The notes under the pieces are model-generated. The model had not been told where the DNA came from, ran no database searches, and saw only the letters and a program-made list of their open reading frames with translations. The position numbers and the translations under genes were made by a program. This document shows, in pieces, positions 19,349-26,668 of a stretch of 64,000 bases of DNA (position 1 is its first letter; each line of letters opens with the position of its first letter). The stretch comes from Streptomyces sp. 378 (lineage in GTDB: Bacteria > Actinomycetota > Actinomycetes > Streptomycetales > Streptomycetaceae). Location: assembly GCF_030124145.1 (NCBI RefSeq), contig NZ_JASKMS010000005.1:124001-188000 (forward strand), written 5' to 3'.

Positions 19349-20302
19349 ATGGGACTCACCATCGGCGTCGACATCGGCGGCACGAAGATCGCGGCCGGCG
19401 TGGTCGATGAGGAAGGCAACATCCTCTCGACCCACAAGGTGCCGACCCCGGGCACGGCTGAGGGCATCGTGGACGCCATCGCCGCGGCGGTGGACGGCGC
19501 ACGCGTCGGACACGACATCGTCGGCGTGGGCATCGGTGCCGCCGGCTACGTGAACCGGCAGCGCTCCGAGGTCTACTTCGCGCCCAACATCCACTGGCGC
19601 AACGAGCCGCTCAAGGAGAAGGTCGAGGCCCGCGTGGGCCTCCCGGTGGTCGTGGAGAACGACGCGAACGCCGCGGCGTGGGGCGAGTACAAGTTCGGTG
19701 CCGGCAAGGGCCACCGCAACGTCATCTGCATCACGCTGGGCACCGGCCTCGGCGGCGGCATCATCATCGGCAACAAGCTGCGCCGCGGGCACTTCGGCGT
19801 GGCCGCCGAGTTCGGCCACATCCGCATGGTGCCGGACGGCCTGCTGTGCGGCTGCGGCTCACAGGGCTGCTGGGAGCAGTACGCCTCGGGCCGCGCGCTG
19901 GTGAGGTACGCCAAGCAGCGTGCCAACGCCACCCCGGAGAACGCCGAGATCCTGCTCGGCCTCGGCAACGGCACCCCCGACGGCATCGAGGGCAAGCACA
20001 TCTCCATGGCCGCCCGGCAGGGCGACCACGTGGCCGTCGACTCCTACCGCGAGCTGGCCCGCTGGGTCGGCGCGGGCCTCGCCGACCTCGCCTCCCTCTT
20101 CGACCCCTCGGCGTTCATCGTCGGCGGCGGCCTCTCCGACGAGGGCGAACTGGTCCTCGGCCCGATCCGCAAGTCGTACAAGCGCTGGCTGGTCGGCGGC
20201 AACTGGCGCCCGGTCGCCGCGGTCCGCGCGGCGGAACTGGGCAACAAGGCGGGTTTGGTGGGCGCGGCCGACCTGGCCCGCGAGCCCGACCCGATCATGT
20301 AA
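19349..20302 (+). CDS. glkA: ROK family glucokinase
   Basis: At 317 residues, it phosphorylates glucose with ATP and in Streptomyces also mediates glucose repression. The N-terminal ATP site is GVDIGGTKIAAGVV. The ROK zinc motif CGCGSQGCWE begins at C167, and the sugar-binding segment ENDANAAAWGEY is intact. Length and motifs match GlkA. There is no N-terminal DNA-binding domain, so it is a kinase and not a ROK repressor. A hairpin right behind the gene probably ends the transcript. Confidence 0.96.
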   Translation: MGLTIGVDIGGTKIAAGVVDEEGNILSTHKVPTPGTAEGIVDAIAAAVDGARVGHDIVGVGIGAAGYVNRQRSEVYFAPNIHWRNEPLKEKVEARVGLPVVVENDANAAAWGEYKFGAGKGHRNVICITLGTGLGGGIIIGNKLRRGHFGVAAEFGHIRMVPDGLLCGCGSQGCWEQYASGRALVRYAKQRANATPENAEILLGLGNGTPDGIEGKHISMAARQGDHVAVDSYRELARWVGAGLADLASLFDPSAFIVGGGLSDEGELVLGPIRKSYKRWLVGGNWRPVAAVRAAELGNKAGLVGAADLAREPDPIM

Positions 20303-20318
20303 CGCGCCGCGTTCTTCA

Positions 20319-20382
20319 GGGGCGCGGGGAACGGCGCGAACAGCCACGAACGACCGGCGATCGCGCACCGTCCCCGCGCCCC
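20319..20382 (+). terminator. Long hairpin behind glkA, dispersed-repeat type
   Basis: GGGGCGCGGGGA (20319-20330) pairs perfectly with TCCCCGCGCCCC (20371-20382), and the stem continues inward with one bulge. The left arm and the following ACGGCGCGAACAGCCACGA resemble an intergenic element seen widely in Streptomyces; a related copy lies after pimB' at 12066-12093. It probably acts as a terminator for glkA. Confidence 0.65.
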
Positions 20383-20407
20383 GAGCTGTCGGGCGTAGAT
20401 TGATCAC

Positions 20408-21187
20408 ATGCCCCTGCTCCCCAACTCCCGTACCGAGCCCGACGGTTCCGCGGTCATCAGGGTCCTCAGCTACAACATCCGCAGCATGCGCGACGACACC
20501 GACGCCCTGGCCCGCGTCATCAAGGCCTGCGCACCCGACCTCGTCCTCATCCAAGAAGCCCCCCGCTTCTTCCGCTGGCGCAAGAAACTCGCCCGCCTGG
20601 CCCTCGCGTCCGACCTCGTGATCGTCACCGGCGGCGCCACCACCACAGGACCGGCGATCCTCAGCTCGCTCCGGGTGGGCGTCGAACGCACGGAGGACGT
20701 CCTCCTGCCGCCCACCCCCGGCCTGCACCGCCGCGGCTTCGCCACCGCGGTCGTCCGCATCGCCGGCACCCGCCTCGGCGTGCTCAGCTGCCACCTGTCC
20801 CTGCAGAAGGACGAGCGCTACGAGCAGTCCGGCATGCTTCTCGACCGGCTCGCGAGCATGGGTGTGGAGCACGCGATCGCCGGCGGCGACCTCAACGAAC
20901 GCCCCGACGGGCCGGCCTTCCGCCGGCTGGCCGACGGCCTGACCGACTGCCGGGCCGCGGCTCCCTGGGGCGGCGAGCACACCTGGACGCCCACCGACCC
21001 CTACCAGCGCATCGACGCGATCTTCGCGACCGGAGGTATCGAGGTGCTGGGCTGCGGTGTGCCTCCCTCACTCTCGGCTCCGCTCGAACGGGACCCCCAT
21101 GGACAGCCCGGGGTGTCCGAGGCGGATCTGAGGGCGGCCACGGACCACCTCCCGGTCCTGGCCGCCCTCAGAGTCCCGGCTTCCTAG
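20408..21187 (+). CDS. Endonuclease/exonuclease/phosphatase family protein
   Basis: The 259-residue protein has the EEP fold: LSYNIRSM near the start, the metal-binding glutamate in LVLIQEAPRF, GGDLNERPDG in the middle, and the terminal ATDHLPV with the catalytic Asp-His pair. It could act on nucleic acids, sphingolipids or inositol phosphates; the sequence does not decide. No signal peptide is seen. Its TAG stop shares the palindrome CTAG (21184-21187) with the stop of the opposing gene. Confidence 0.85.
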   Translation: MPLLPNSRTEPDGSAVIRVLSYNIRSMRDDTDALARVIKACAPDLVLIQEAPRFFRWRKKLARLALASDLVIVTGGATTTGPAILSSLRVGVERTEDVLLPPTPGLHRRGFATAVVRIAGTRLGVLSCHLSLQKDERYEQSGMLLDRLASMGVEHAIAGGDLNERPDGPAFRRLADGLTDCRAAAPWGGEHTWTPTDPYQRIDAIFATGGIEVLGCGVPPSLSAPLERDPHGQPGVSEADLRAATDHLPVLAALRVPAS

Positions 21188-21822
21188 ACGACCGCGCCCC
21201 GGCCGGGGTCGTCGTCGTCCTCGTCGTCCGTGCGCATGCGCATCACCAGCGTCGCGAACCCGCCGACGAACCCGCCGATCCCCAGCGTGGCCAGCCACCA
21301 CGTCATGTCCCAGCCGAACAGCACGGCCAGCAGGAGCAGCACCGGCCCGCCGAGCACACCCAGCCAGGCGAACTTGGCGGTGGGGTCGGCGTCGGGCAGC
21401 GGAGGCGGTTCCGGGGGGACGAAGTGGCCCTCGTCGTCCTCGTCGAAGTCGTCCTCGGTGGGCTCGCGCACGGAGTAGTCGCGCGGGCCGACACCGGGCG
21501 CGAAGGAGACGGAGCCGCCCAGCGGCTTCGCGGGTTTCGCCGGCTCCTCCCCTGGCCCCTCGGCCTGCTCCGGCTCGGCCGGCTTCACGGCGTCCCCGGA
21601 CTTCACGGCCGTATCGCCCCGGTCGCCGTCCATCACGATGTCGTTGGTCCCGGCCGCGGGCAGGGCCAGGTCCTCGATCGACTTGAACGGCTTGGCGCCC
21701 GGCGGGTCCGGCGGCTCCTCGCCGTATCCGGCGACGATCGCCGCCCAGGCGGCTTCCTCGTCGATCGGGACGCCCTTCTCGTCCGGCTCCCGGCCCTCGC
21801 GGTCGGAGTCGTGCTCAGCCAC
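21184..21822 (-). CDS. Acidic membrane-anchored protein of unknown function
   Basis: I do not recognise a family. The 212-residue protein has a long acidic, Pro-rich N-terminal region (residues 1-130, with a DDFDEDDEGHF patch). Two hydrophobic segments follow near residues 145-165 and 170-190, then a short acidic tail. The GTG at 21822 is preceded by GGAAGGGA. Its start overlaps the end of the upstream hydrolase gene by eight bases, so the two are probably coupled. The N-terminal region is likely cytoplasmic and disordered. Confidence 0.7.
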   Translation of the reverse strand: MAEHDSDREGREPDEKGVPIDEEAAWAAIVAGYGEEPPDPPGAKPFKSIEDLALPAAGTNDIVMDGDRGDTAVKSGDAVKPAEPEQAEGPGEEPAKPAKPLGGSVSFAPGVGPRDYSVREPTEDDFDEDDEGHFVPPEPPPLPDADPTAKFAWLGVLGGPVLLLLAVLFGWDMTWWLATLGIGGFVGGFATLVMRMRTDDEDDDDPGRGAVV

Positions 21823-22612
21823 CTGCGGTCGTCCCTTCCTTGCCGAGCCCGGGCTCCTTGGCGAGGCCGGACGCGATGCGGCGGATGAACGCGAGGCTCT
21901 CCTCGTGGATCCGGTCCGCGTCATGGTCCAACGTGGCGACGTGGTAGCTCTGTTCCAGGATGACCTCTTTCACGTCCGTCGAGGAGATGCGGCTGAGGAT
22001 CCGGGCCGAGTCGGCGGGCGGCACCACATGGTCCTGCGGGCTGTGCAGCAGCAGCACCGGCTGGGTGACCTGCGGCAGCTCGCGGTCGGTGGCCTGGAAG
22101 AACCGGCGCAGCGAGTGCGCCGCGTGCAACGGCACCCGGTCGTAGCCGAGCTCCCTGCAGTCCGGCTTGGCGATGTCGCTGGCGATGCCCTTGGTCGCGG
22201 GGACGAGGTGGCGGACCACCGGGAGGGCGTGCGCGGCCAGGCCGTGCACCTTGTTGGCGGGGTTGACGACCATGACGCCGCGGACGGCGTCGCCGTGCTT
22301 CGCGGCCAGCCGCAGCGCCAGCGCGCCGCCCATCGACAGACCGGCCACGAAGACCGTCTCGCGGCGCTCGCACAGCAGGCGCAGCTCGCGATCCACCTCC
22401 GCGTACCAGTCCTGCCAGCCGGTGATCCGCAGGTCCTCCCAGCGCGTGCCGTGCCCGGGCAGCAGCGGCAGGGAGACGGTCATGCCGTGTTCGGCGAGGT
22501 GCTCCGCCCAGGGGCGCAGCGACTGCGGTGATCCGGTGAAGCCGTGGCAGAGGAGGACGGCGACCTCCCCGCCCTCGTGGTGAAACGGCTCGGCTCCGGC
22601 AAGGACCGGCAC
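21815..22612 (-). CDS. Alpha/beta hydrolase, carboxylesterase/monoacylglycerol lipase-like
   Basis: The 265-residue enzyme carries the nucleophile elbow GLSMGG, the oxyanion segment LLCHGFTGSPQSL, a C-terminal acid in HSPQDHVVPP and the catalytic histidine in QSYHVATLDHD. This matches Est30-type carboxylesterases and monoglyceride lipases. The divergent PlsC gene next door hints at lipid metabolism. The GTG start at 22612 lies right after CGAAGGTGCC; no stronger start is visible upstream. Confidence 0.88.
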   Translation of the reverse strand: MPVLAGAEPFHHEGGEVAVLLCHGFTGSPQSLRPWAEHLAEHGMTVSLPLLPGHGTRWEDLRITGWQDWYAEVDRELRLLCERRETVFVAGLSMGGALALRLAAKHGDAVRGVMVVNPANKVHGLAAHALPVVRHLVPATKGIASDIAKPDCRELGYDRVPLHAAHSLRRFFQATDRELPQVTQPVLLLHSPQDHVVPPADSARILSRISSTDVKEVILEQSYHVATLDHDADRIHEESLAFIRRIASGLAKEPGLGKEGTTAGG

Positions 22613-22799
22613 CTTCGGCCTCCTGGTCGTGAGAAGGGACTGACACGATCACGGGATGTCACGGAACGCCATGGAAGGGGTCGCACGCCGTTCGCGGGAC
22701 CTTCACCGTACGCGACCGCACTGACACCGACCAGGGCCGTCGGCGCCTTTGACGGTGCTCCGGGTTAAGGTCTGACCGACACATACAGGAGGCACTCGG

Positions 22800-23594
22800 T
22801 TGTTGTACGGCGCGATGAAGGTCACCGTCGGGGGTCCGCTGAAGCTCGCCTTCAGACCCTGGGTGGAGGGCCTGGAGAACGTACCCGCCGAGGGCGCCGC
22901 GATCCTGGCGAGCAATCACCTGTCGTTCTCCGACTCGTTCTTCCTGCCCGCCGTCCTCGACCGCAAGGTCACCTTCATCGCGAAGGCCGAGTACTTCACC
23001 ACGCCGGGCGTGAAGGGCCGGCTGACGGCCGCCTTCTTCAAGGGCGTCGGGCAGCTCCCCGTGGACCGCTCCGGTGCGCGCGGCGCGGGTGAGGCCGCCA
23101 TCAAGAGCGGCATAGACGTGCTGGAGCGCGGTGAGCTGTTCGGGATCTACCCGGAGGGCACGCGCTCGCCCGACGGGCGGCTCTACCGGGGCAAGCCGGG
23201 CGGCCTCGCGCGCGTGGCGCTGGCCAGCGGCGCGCCCGTCCTCCCCGTAGCCATGATCGACACGGAGAAGATCCAGCCGCCCGGGAAGGTCGTGCCGAAG
23301 CTGATGCGGCCCGGCATCCGGATCGGCAAGCCCCTGGACTTCAGCCGTTACCAGGGCATGGAGCACGACCGGTTCGTGCTGCGCGCGGTGACCGACGAGG
23401 TCATGTACGAGATCATGAAGCTGTCCGGCCAGGAGTACGTCGACATGTACGCGACGGCCATGAAGCGGCAGCTCACCGAAGCGGCCAAGGCGCAGAAGGA
23501 AGCCGAGAAGGCGGCCAGGGCCGCACTCGCGCGGGCGGAGAAGGAACAGGCCGAGAAGGAAAAGCAGACGGAGCAGCGGCGGACCGAGCCCTAG
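22800..23594 (+). CDS. 1-acylglycerol-3-phosphate acyltransferase (PlsC-like)
   Basis: The 264-residue membrane-associated enzyme should acylate lysophosphatidic acid in phospholipid synthesis. The catalytic HX4D motif is NHLSFSD (H40, D45), and the phosphate-binding block is EGTRSPDG (E119). The C-terminal 40 residues form a highly charged Lys/Glu/Ala helix. The TTG at 22800 is taken as the start because AGGAGG lies seven bases upstream; a second TTG follows directly and an ATG lies at 22815. The gene stands before a two-component system but has no obvious functional tie to it. Confidence 0.92.
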   Translation: MLYGAMKVTVGGPLKLAFRPWVEGLENVPAEGAAILASNHLSFSDSFFLPAVLDRKVTFIAKAEYFTTPGVKGRLTAAFFKGVGQLPVDRSGARGAGEAAIKSGIDVLERGELFGIYPEGTRSPDGRLYRGKPGGLARVALASGAPVLPVAMIDTEKIQPPGKVVPKLMRPGIRIGKPLDFSRYQGMEHDRFVLRAVTDEVMYEIMKLSGQEYVDMYATAMKRQLTEAAKAQKEAEKAARAALARAEKEQAEKEKQTEQRRTEP

Positions 23595-23621
23595 TCGGGG
23601 CGTCGGACGGGGGGCGGGGAG

Positions 23622-24848
23622 ATGGCCGAGCGCGAGCGTGTGATGAGGATGTCGGTCGAGCAGCCGCTGTGGCGTGCGCTCACCGCGTACCGGGTGCTCA
23701 CGATGCTCTACGCGGTCGGCCTGTTCGCCACCGCCTACGAGGAGTTCCCCCGACCCTGGATCGCCGTCGCCTACTACGCCGTGCTCGGCACCTGGACCCT
23801 GGCCACCCTGCCCCGGGTCGCGAACGCGGCCCGCTGCACCAAGCGGTTCCTCGCCGCCGACCTCACCGTCGCCCTCACCGGCATCCTGCTCACGCCCGTC
23901 GCCGACGCGCACGAGCGGGTCCAGGCCGGCGGGCCGACCCTGCCGTCGATATGGACCGCCGGTGCCGTCCTCGCCTTCGCCATCAAGGGCGGCTGGCGCT
24001 GGGCGGCCCTCGCCTCCGGCCTGGTGGCCGTCGCCAACCTGATCGAGCGCGGCAGCCCGGCCCGCGACACCGTCCACAACGTCCTCCTGGTCTGCATCGC
24101 CTCCATCGCCATCGGCTACGTCGTCGAGGTCGCCCGCGCCTCCGAGCGCACCCTCGCCCGCGCCCTGGAGATCGAGGCCGCCACCCGGGAGCGCGAGCGG
24201 CTCGCCCGGGACATCCACGACAGCGTGCTCCAGGTGCTGGCCATGGTGCAGCGCCGCGGGGCCGTGATCGGGGGAGAGGCCGCCGAGCTGGGCAGGATGG
24301 CCGGCGAGCAGGAGGTGGCGCTGCGCACGCTGGTCTCCGGCGGGCTGGTGCCCGTCTCCCGCGTCTCGGACGACGCCGCCGAGGGCGCTCTCGTCCGGGC
24401 CGTCGACGAGGAGCCGGACGACAGCGGCCCCGTCGACCTGCGCACCCTGCTCGCACCGTACGCCGCGGCCCGGGTCAGCCTCGCCGAGCCCGGCGCGCCC
24501 GTGCCGCTGGCGCCGGCCGCCGCCCGGGAGGTGGCCGCGGCGGTGGGGACCGCCCTGGACAACGTCCGCCGGCACGCCGGTGAGGACGCGCGCGCGTGGA
24601 TCCTGGTCGAGGACGAGCCGGACGAGGTCATCGTCACCGTGCGCGACGACGGCCCCGGCATCCCGGAGGGACGGCTCGTCCAGGCCGAGGGCGAGGGACG
24701 GCTCGGCGTCGCCCTGTCGATCCGCGGCCGGCTGCGCGACCTCGGCGGCAGCGCCGAGCTGGTCTCGGTTCCGGGCCAGGGCACGGAGGTCGAGCTGAAG
24801 GTGCCGAAGGACGTGACGAACACACGGGGGAAGGCGGAGCAGCGATGA
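23622..24848 (+). CDS. MacS-type sensor histidine kinase
   Basis: The 408-residue kinase has about five membrane helices in residues 20-175 (the MacS/DUF5931 sensor). A HisKA_3 dimerisation helix with the phospho-acceptor H199 (RDIHDSVLQ) follows, and a C-terminal ATPase domain with DNVRRHA and DDGPGIP. It belongs to the NarL-type class. The stop overlaps the response regulator start as ATGA, confirming the pair. The signal is unknown. ATG 23622 is used; ATG 23643 is also possible. Confidence 0.93.
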   Translation: MAERERVMRMSVEQPLWRALTAYRVLTMLYAVGLFATAYEEFPRPWIAVAYYAVLGTWTLATLPRVANAARCTKRFLAADLTVALTGILLTPVADAHERVQAGGPTLPSIWTAGAVLAFAIKGGWRWAALASGLVAVANLIERGSPARDTVHNVLLVCIASIAIGYVVEVARASERTLARALEIEAATRERERLARDIHDSVLQVLAMVQRRGAVIGGEAAELGRMAGEQEVALRTLVSGGLVPVSRVSDDAAEGALVRAVDEEPDDSGPVDLRTLLAPYAAARVSLAEPGAPVPLAPAAAREVAAAVGTALDNVRRHAGEDARAWILVEDEPDEVIVTVRDDGPGIPEGRLVQAEGEGRLGVALSIRGRLRDLGGSAELVSVPGQGTEVELKVPKDVTNTRGKAEQR

Positions 24849-25534
24849 CGGAGAGCACCGAGGAGCGGCGGGACCCGATCAGGGTCATGGTCGTCGACGA
24901 CCACCCCATGTGGCGCGACGCCGTCGCCCGCGACCTGGCCGAGTCGGGTTTCGAGGTGGTCGCCACCGCGGGCGACGGCGACCAGGCAGTGCGCCGCGCC
25001 AAGGCCGCCACGCCCGACGTCCTCGTGCTCGACCTGAACCTGCCCGCCAAGCCCGGCGTGCAGGTCTGCAAGGAGGTCGTCGCCGCGAACCCCGCGCTGC
25101 GGGTCCTCGTGCTGTCGGCGAGCGGCGAGCACGCCGACGTCCTGGAGGCGGTGAAGTCCGGCGCGACCGGCTACCTGCTGAAGTCCGCCTCCACCGAGGA
25201 ACTGCGCGACGCGGTCCGCCGCACGGCCGTCGGCGACCCGGTCTTCACCCCCGGCCTCGCCGGGCTGGTCCTCGGCGAGTACCGCCGCCTGGCCTCCGAG
25301 CCCGGCCCCGCCCCGGACACCGACGCACCCAAGGCGCCCCGGCTCACCGACCGCGAGACCGAGGTGCTGCGCCTGGTCGCCAAGGGCCTGAGCTACAAGC
25401 AGATCGCCGAACGCCTGGTCATCTCCCACCGCACCGTGCAGAACCACGTCCAGAACACCCTCGGCAAGCTCCAGTTGCACAACCGCGTGGAGCTCGTGCG
25501 GTACGCGATCGAGCGCGGCCTCGACGACGAGTGA
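24845..25534 (+). CDS. NarL/LuxR family response regulator, MacR-type
   Basis: The 229-residue protein has a receiver domain with acidic pocket D18/D19, phospho-acceptor D63 (VLDLNLP) and the conserved Lys in GYLLKSAS. A LuxR helix-turn-helix follows (LTDRETEVLRLVAKGLSYKQ, about 163-220). It would be phosphorylated by the kinase encoded four bases of overlap upstream. MacRS of S. coelicolor controls envelope and antibiotic-related genes through operators with an inverted repeat; whether this is the same system is inferred from family only. Confidence 0.94.
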   Translation: MTESTEERRDPIRVMVVDDHPMWRDAVARDLAESGFEVVATAGDGDQAVRRAKAATPDVLVLDLNLPAKPGVQVCKEVVAANPALRVLVLSASGEHADVLEAVKSGATGYLLKSASTEELRDAVRRTAVGDPVFTPGLAGLVLGEYRRLASEPGPAPDTDAPKAPRLTDRETEVLRLVAKGLSYKQIAERLVISHRTVQNHVQNTLGKLQLHNRVELVRYAIERGLDDE

Positions 25535-25587
25535 GGCGCACGTCACACTGACCCTTCGTCAGGCACCTGCGGCGAAGGGACTGTTCC

Positions 25588-26616
25588 ATGCGCGTCGGAG
25601 TACTGACCGGAGGCGGCGACTGCCCCGGCCTCAACGCCGTCATCCGGGCCATCGTCCGCAAGGGCGTGCAGGAGTACGGCTATGACTTCACCGGCTTCCG
25701 GGACGGCTGGCGAGGACCCCTGGAGAACGCCACCGTCCGTCTGGACATCCCCGCCGTGCGCGGCATCCTGCCCCGCGGCGGCACCATCCTCGGTTCCTCG
25801 CGGACCAACCCCCTGAAGGTGGAGAACGGCATCCGCCGGATCCGGCAGACCCTCGCCGGGCTGGAGGTCGAGGCGCTCATCGCCATCGGCGGCGAGGACA
25901 CCCTGGGCGTGGCCGCCCGCCTGTCCGACGAGCACGGCGTGCCCTGCGTGGGCGTCCCGAAGACGATCGACAACGACCTGTCCGCCACCGACTACACCTT
26001 CGGCTTCGACACCGCCGTCGGGATCGCGACCGAGGCCATCGACCGGCTGCACACCACCGCCGAGTCCCATATGCGTGTCCTGGTCGTGGAGGTGATGGGC
26101 CGGCACGCCGGCTGGATCGCCCTGCACTCGGGCCTGGCCGGCGGCGCCAACGTCATCCTCATCCCCGAGCAGCGCTTCGACGTCGAGCAGGTGTGCTCCT
26201 GGGTGACCTCCCGCTTCCGGGCGTCGTACGCGCCGATCGTGGTCGTCGCCGAGGGGGCGATGCCGAAGGACGGCGACATGGTCCTCAAGGACCAGTCGCT
26301 GGACTCCTTCGGGCACGTCCGGCTGTCCGGGGTCGGCGAGTGGCTCGCCAAGGAGATCGAGAAGCGCACGGGCAAGGAGGCCCGCACCACGGTCCTCGGG
26401 CATGTGCAGCGCGGCGGCACCCCCAGCGCCTTCGACCGCTGGCTCGCGACCCGCTTCGGGCTGCACGCCATCGACTGCGTCCGCGACCGCGACTTCGGCC
26501 GGATGGTCGCCCTGCGCGGCACGGACATCGTCCGTGTCCCCATCGCGGACGCCACGGCCCGGCTGAAGACGGTGGACCCGGCGCTGTACGAGGAGGTGGG
26601 GGTGTTCTTCGGCTGA
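25588..26616 (+). CDS. pfkA: 6-phosphofructokinase, group III (mixed ATP/PPi clade)
   Basis: The 342-residue enzyme phosphorylates fructose 6-phosphate. The N-terminus GVLTGGGDCPGLNA, the catalytic PKTIDNDL (D128 as base) and MGRHAGWIA are intact. The phosphoryl-donor site reads GGEDT with D104, and K125 stands before TIDND. In this family Asp at 104 with Lys at 124 (E. coli numbering) marks PPi-using enzymes, whereas Gly at 104 marks ATP use, so the donor is open. Streptomyces genomes usually hold several PFK paralogues. The ATG follows GCGAAGGGA. Confidence 0.93.
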   Translation: MRVGVLTGGGDCPGLNAVIRAIVRKGVQEYGYDFTGFRDGWRGPLENATVRLDIPAVRGILPRGGTILGSSRTNPLKVENGIRRIRQTLAGLEVEALIAIGGEDTLGVAARLSDEHGVPCVGVPKTIDNDLSATDYTFGFDTAVGIATEAIDRLHTTAESHMRVLVVEVMGRHAGWIALHSGLAGGANVILIPEQRFDVEQVCSWVTSRFRASYAPIVVVAEGAMPKDGDMVLKDQSLDSFGHVRLSGVGEWLAKEIEKRTGKEARTTVLGHVQRGGTPSAFDRWLATRFGLHAIDCVRDRDFGRMVALRGTDIVRVPIADATARLKTVDPALYEEVGVFFG

Positions 26617-26633
26617 CCGCCCGCTCCCGGGTG

Positions 26634-26661
26634 CCGGTCGGGGCCGGGCGGCCCCGACCGG
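26634..26661. terminator. Bidirectional terminator between pfkA and trpE
   Basis: A perfect 12-bp stem, CCGGTCGGGGCC (26634-26645) with GGCCCCGACCGG (26650-26661), encloses the loop GGGC. It lies between convergent genes only 52 bases apart and can serve both. Confidence 0.8.
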
Positions 26662-26668
26662 AGCCCTG

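Noticed and set aside
24596-24844. Longer response regulator starting inside the kinase gene
   Set aside because: The extension is an out-of-frame shadow of the kinase ATPase domain; the receiver domain begins right after ATG 24845, which overlaps the kinase stop as expected.
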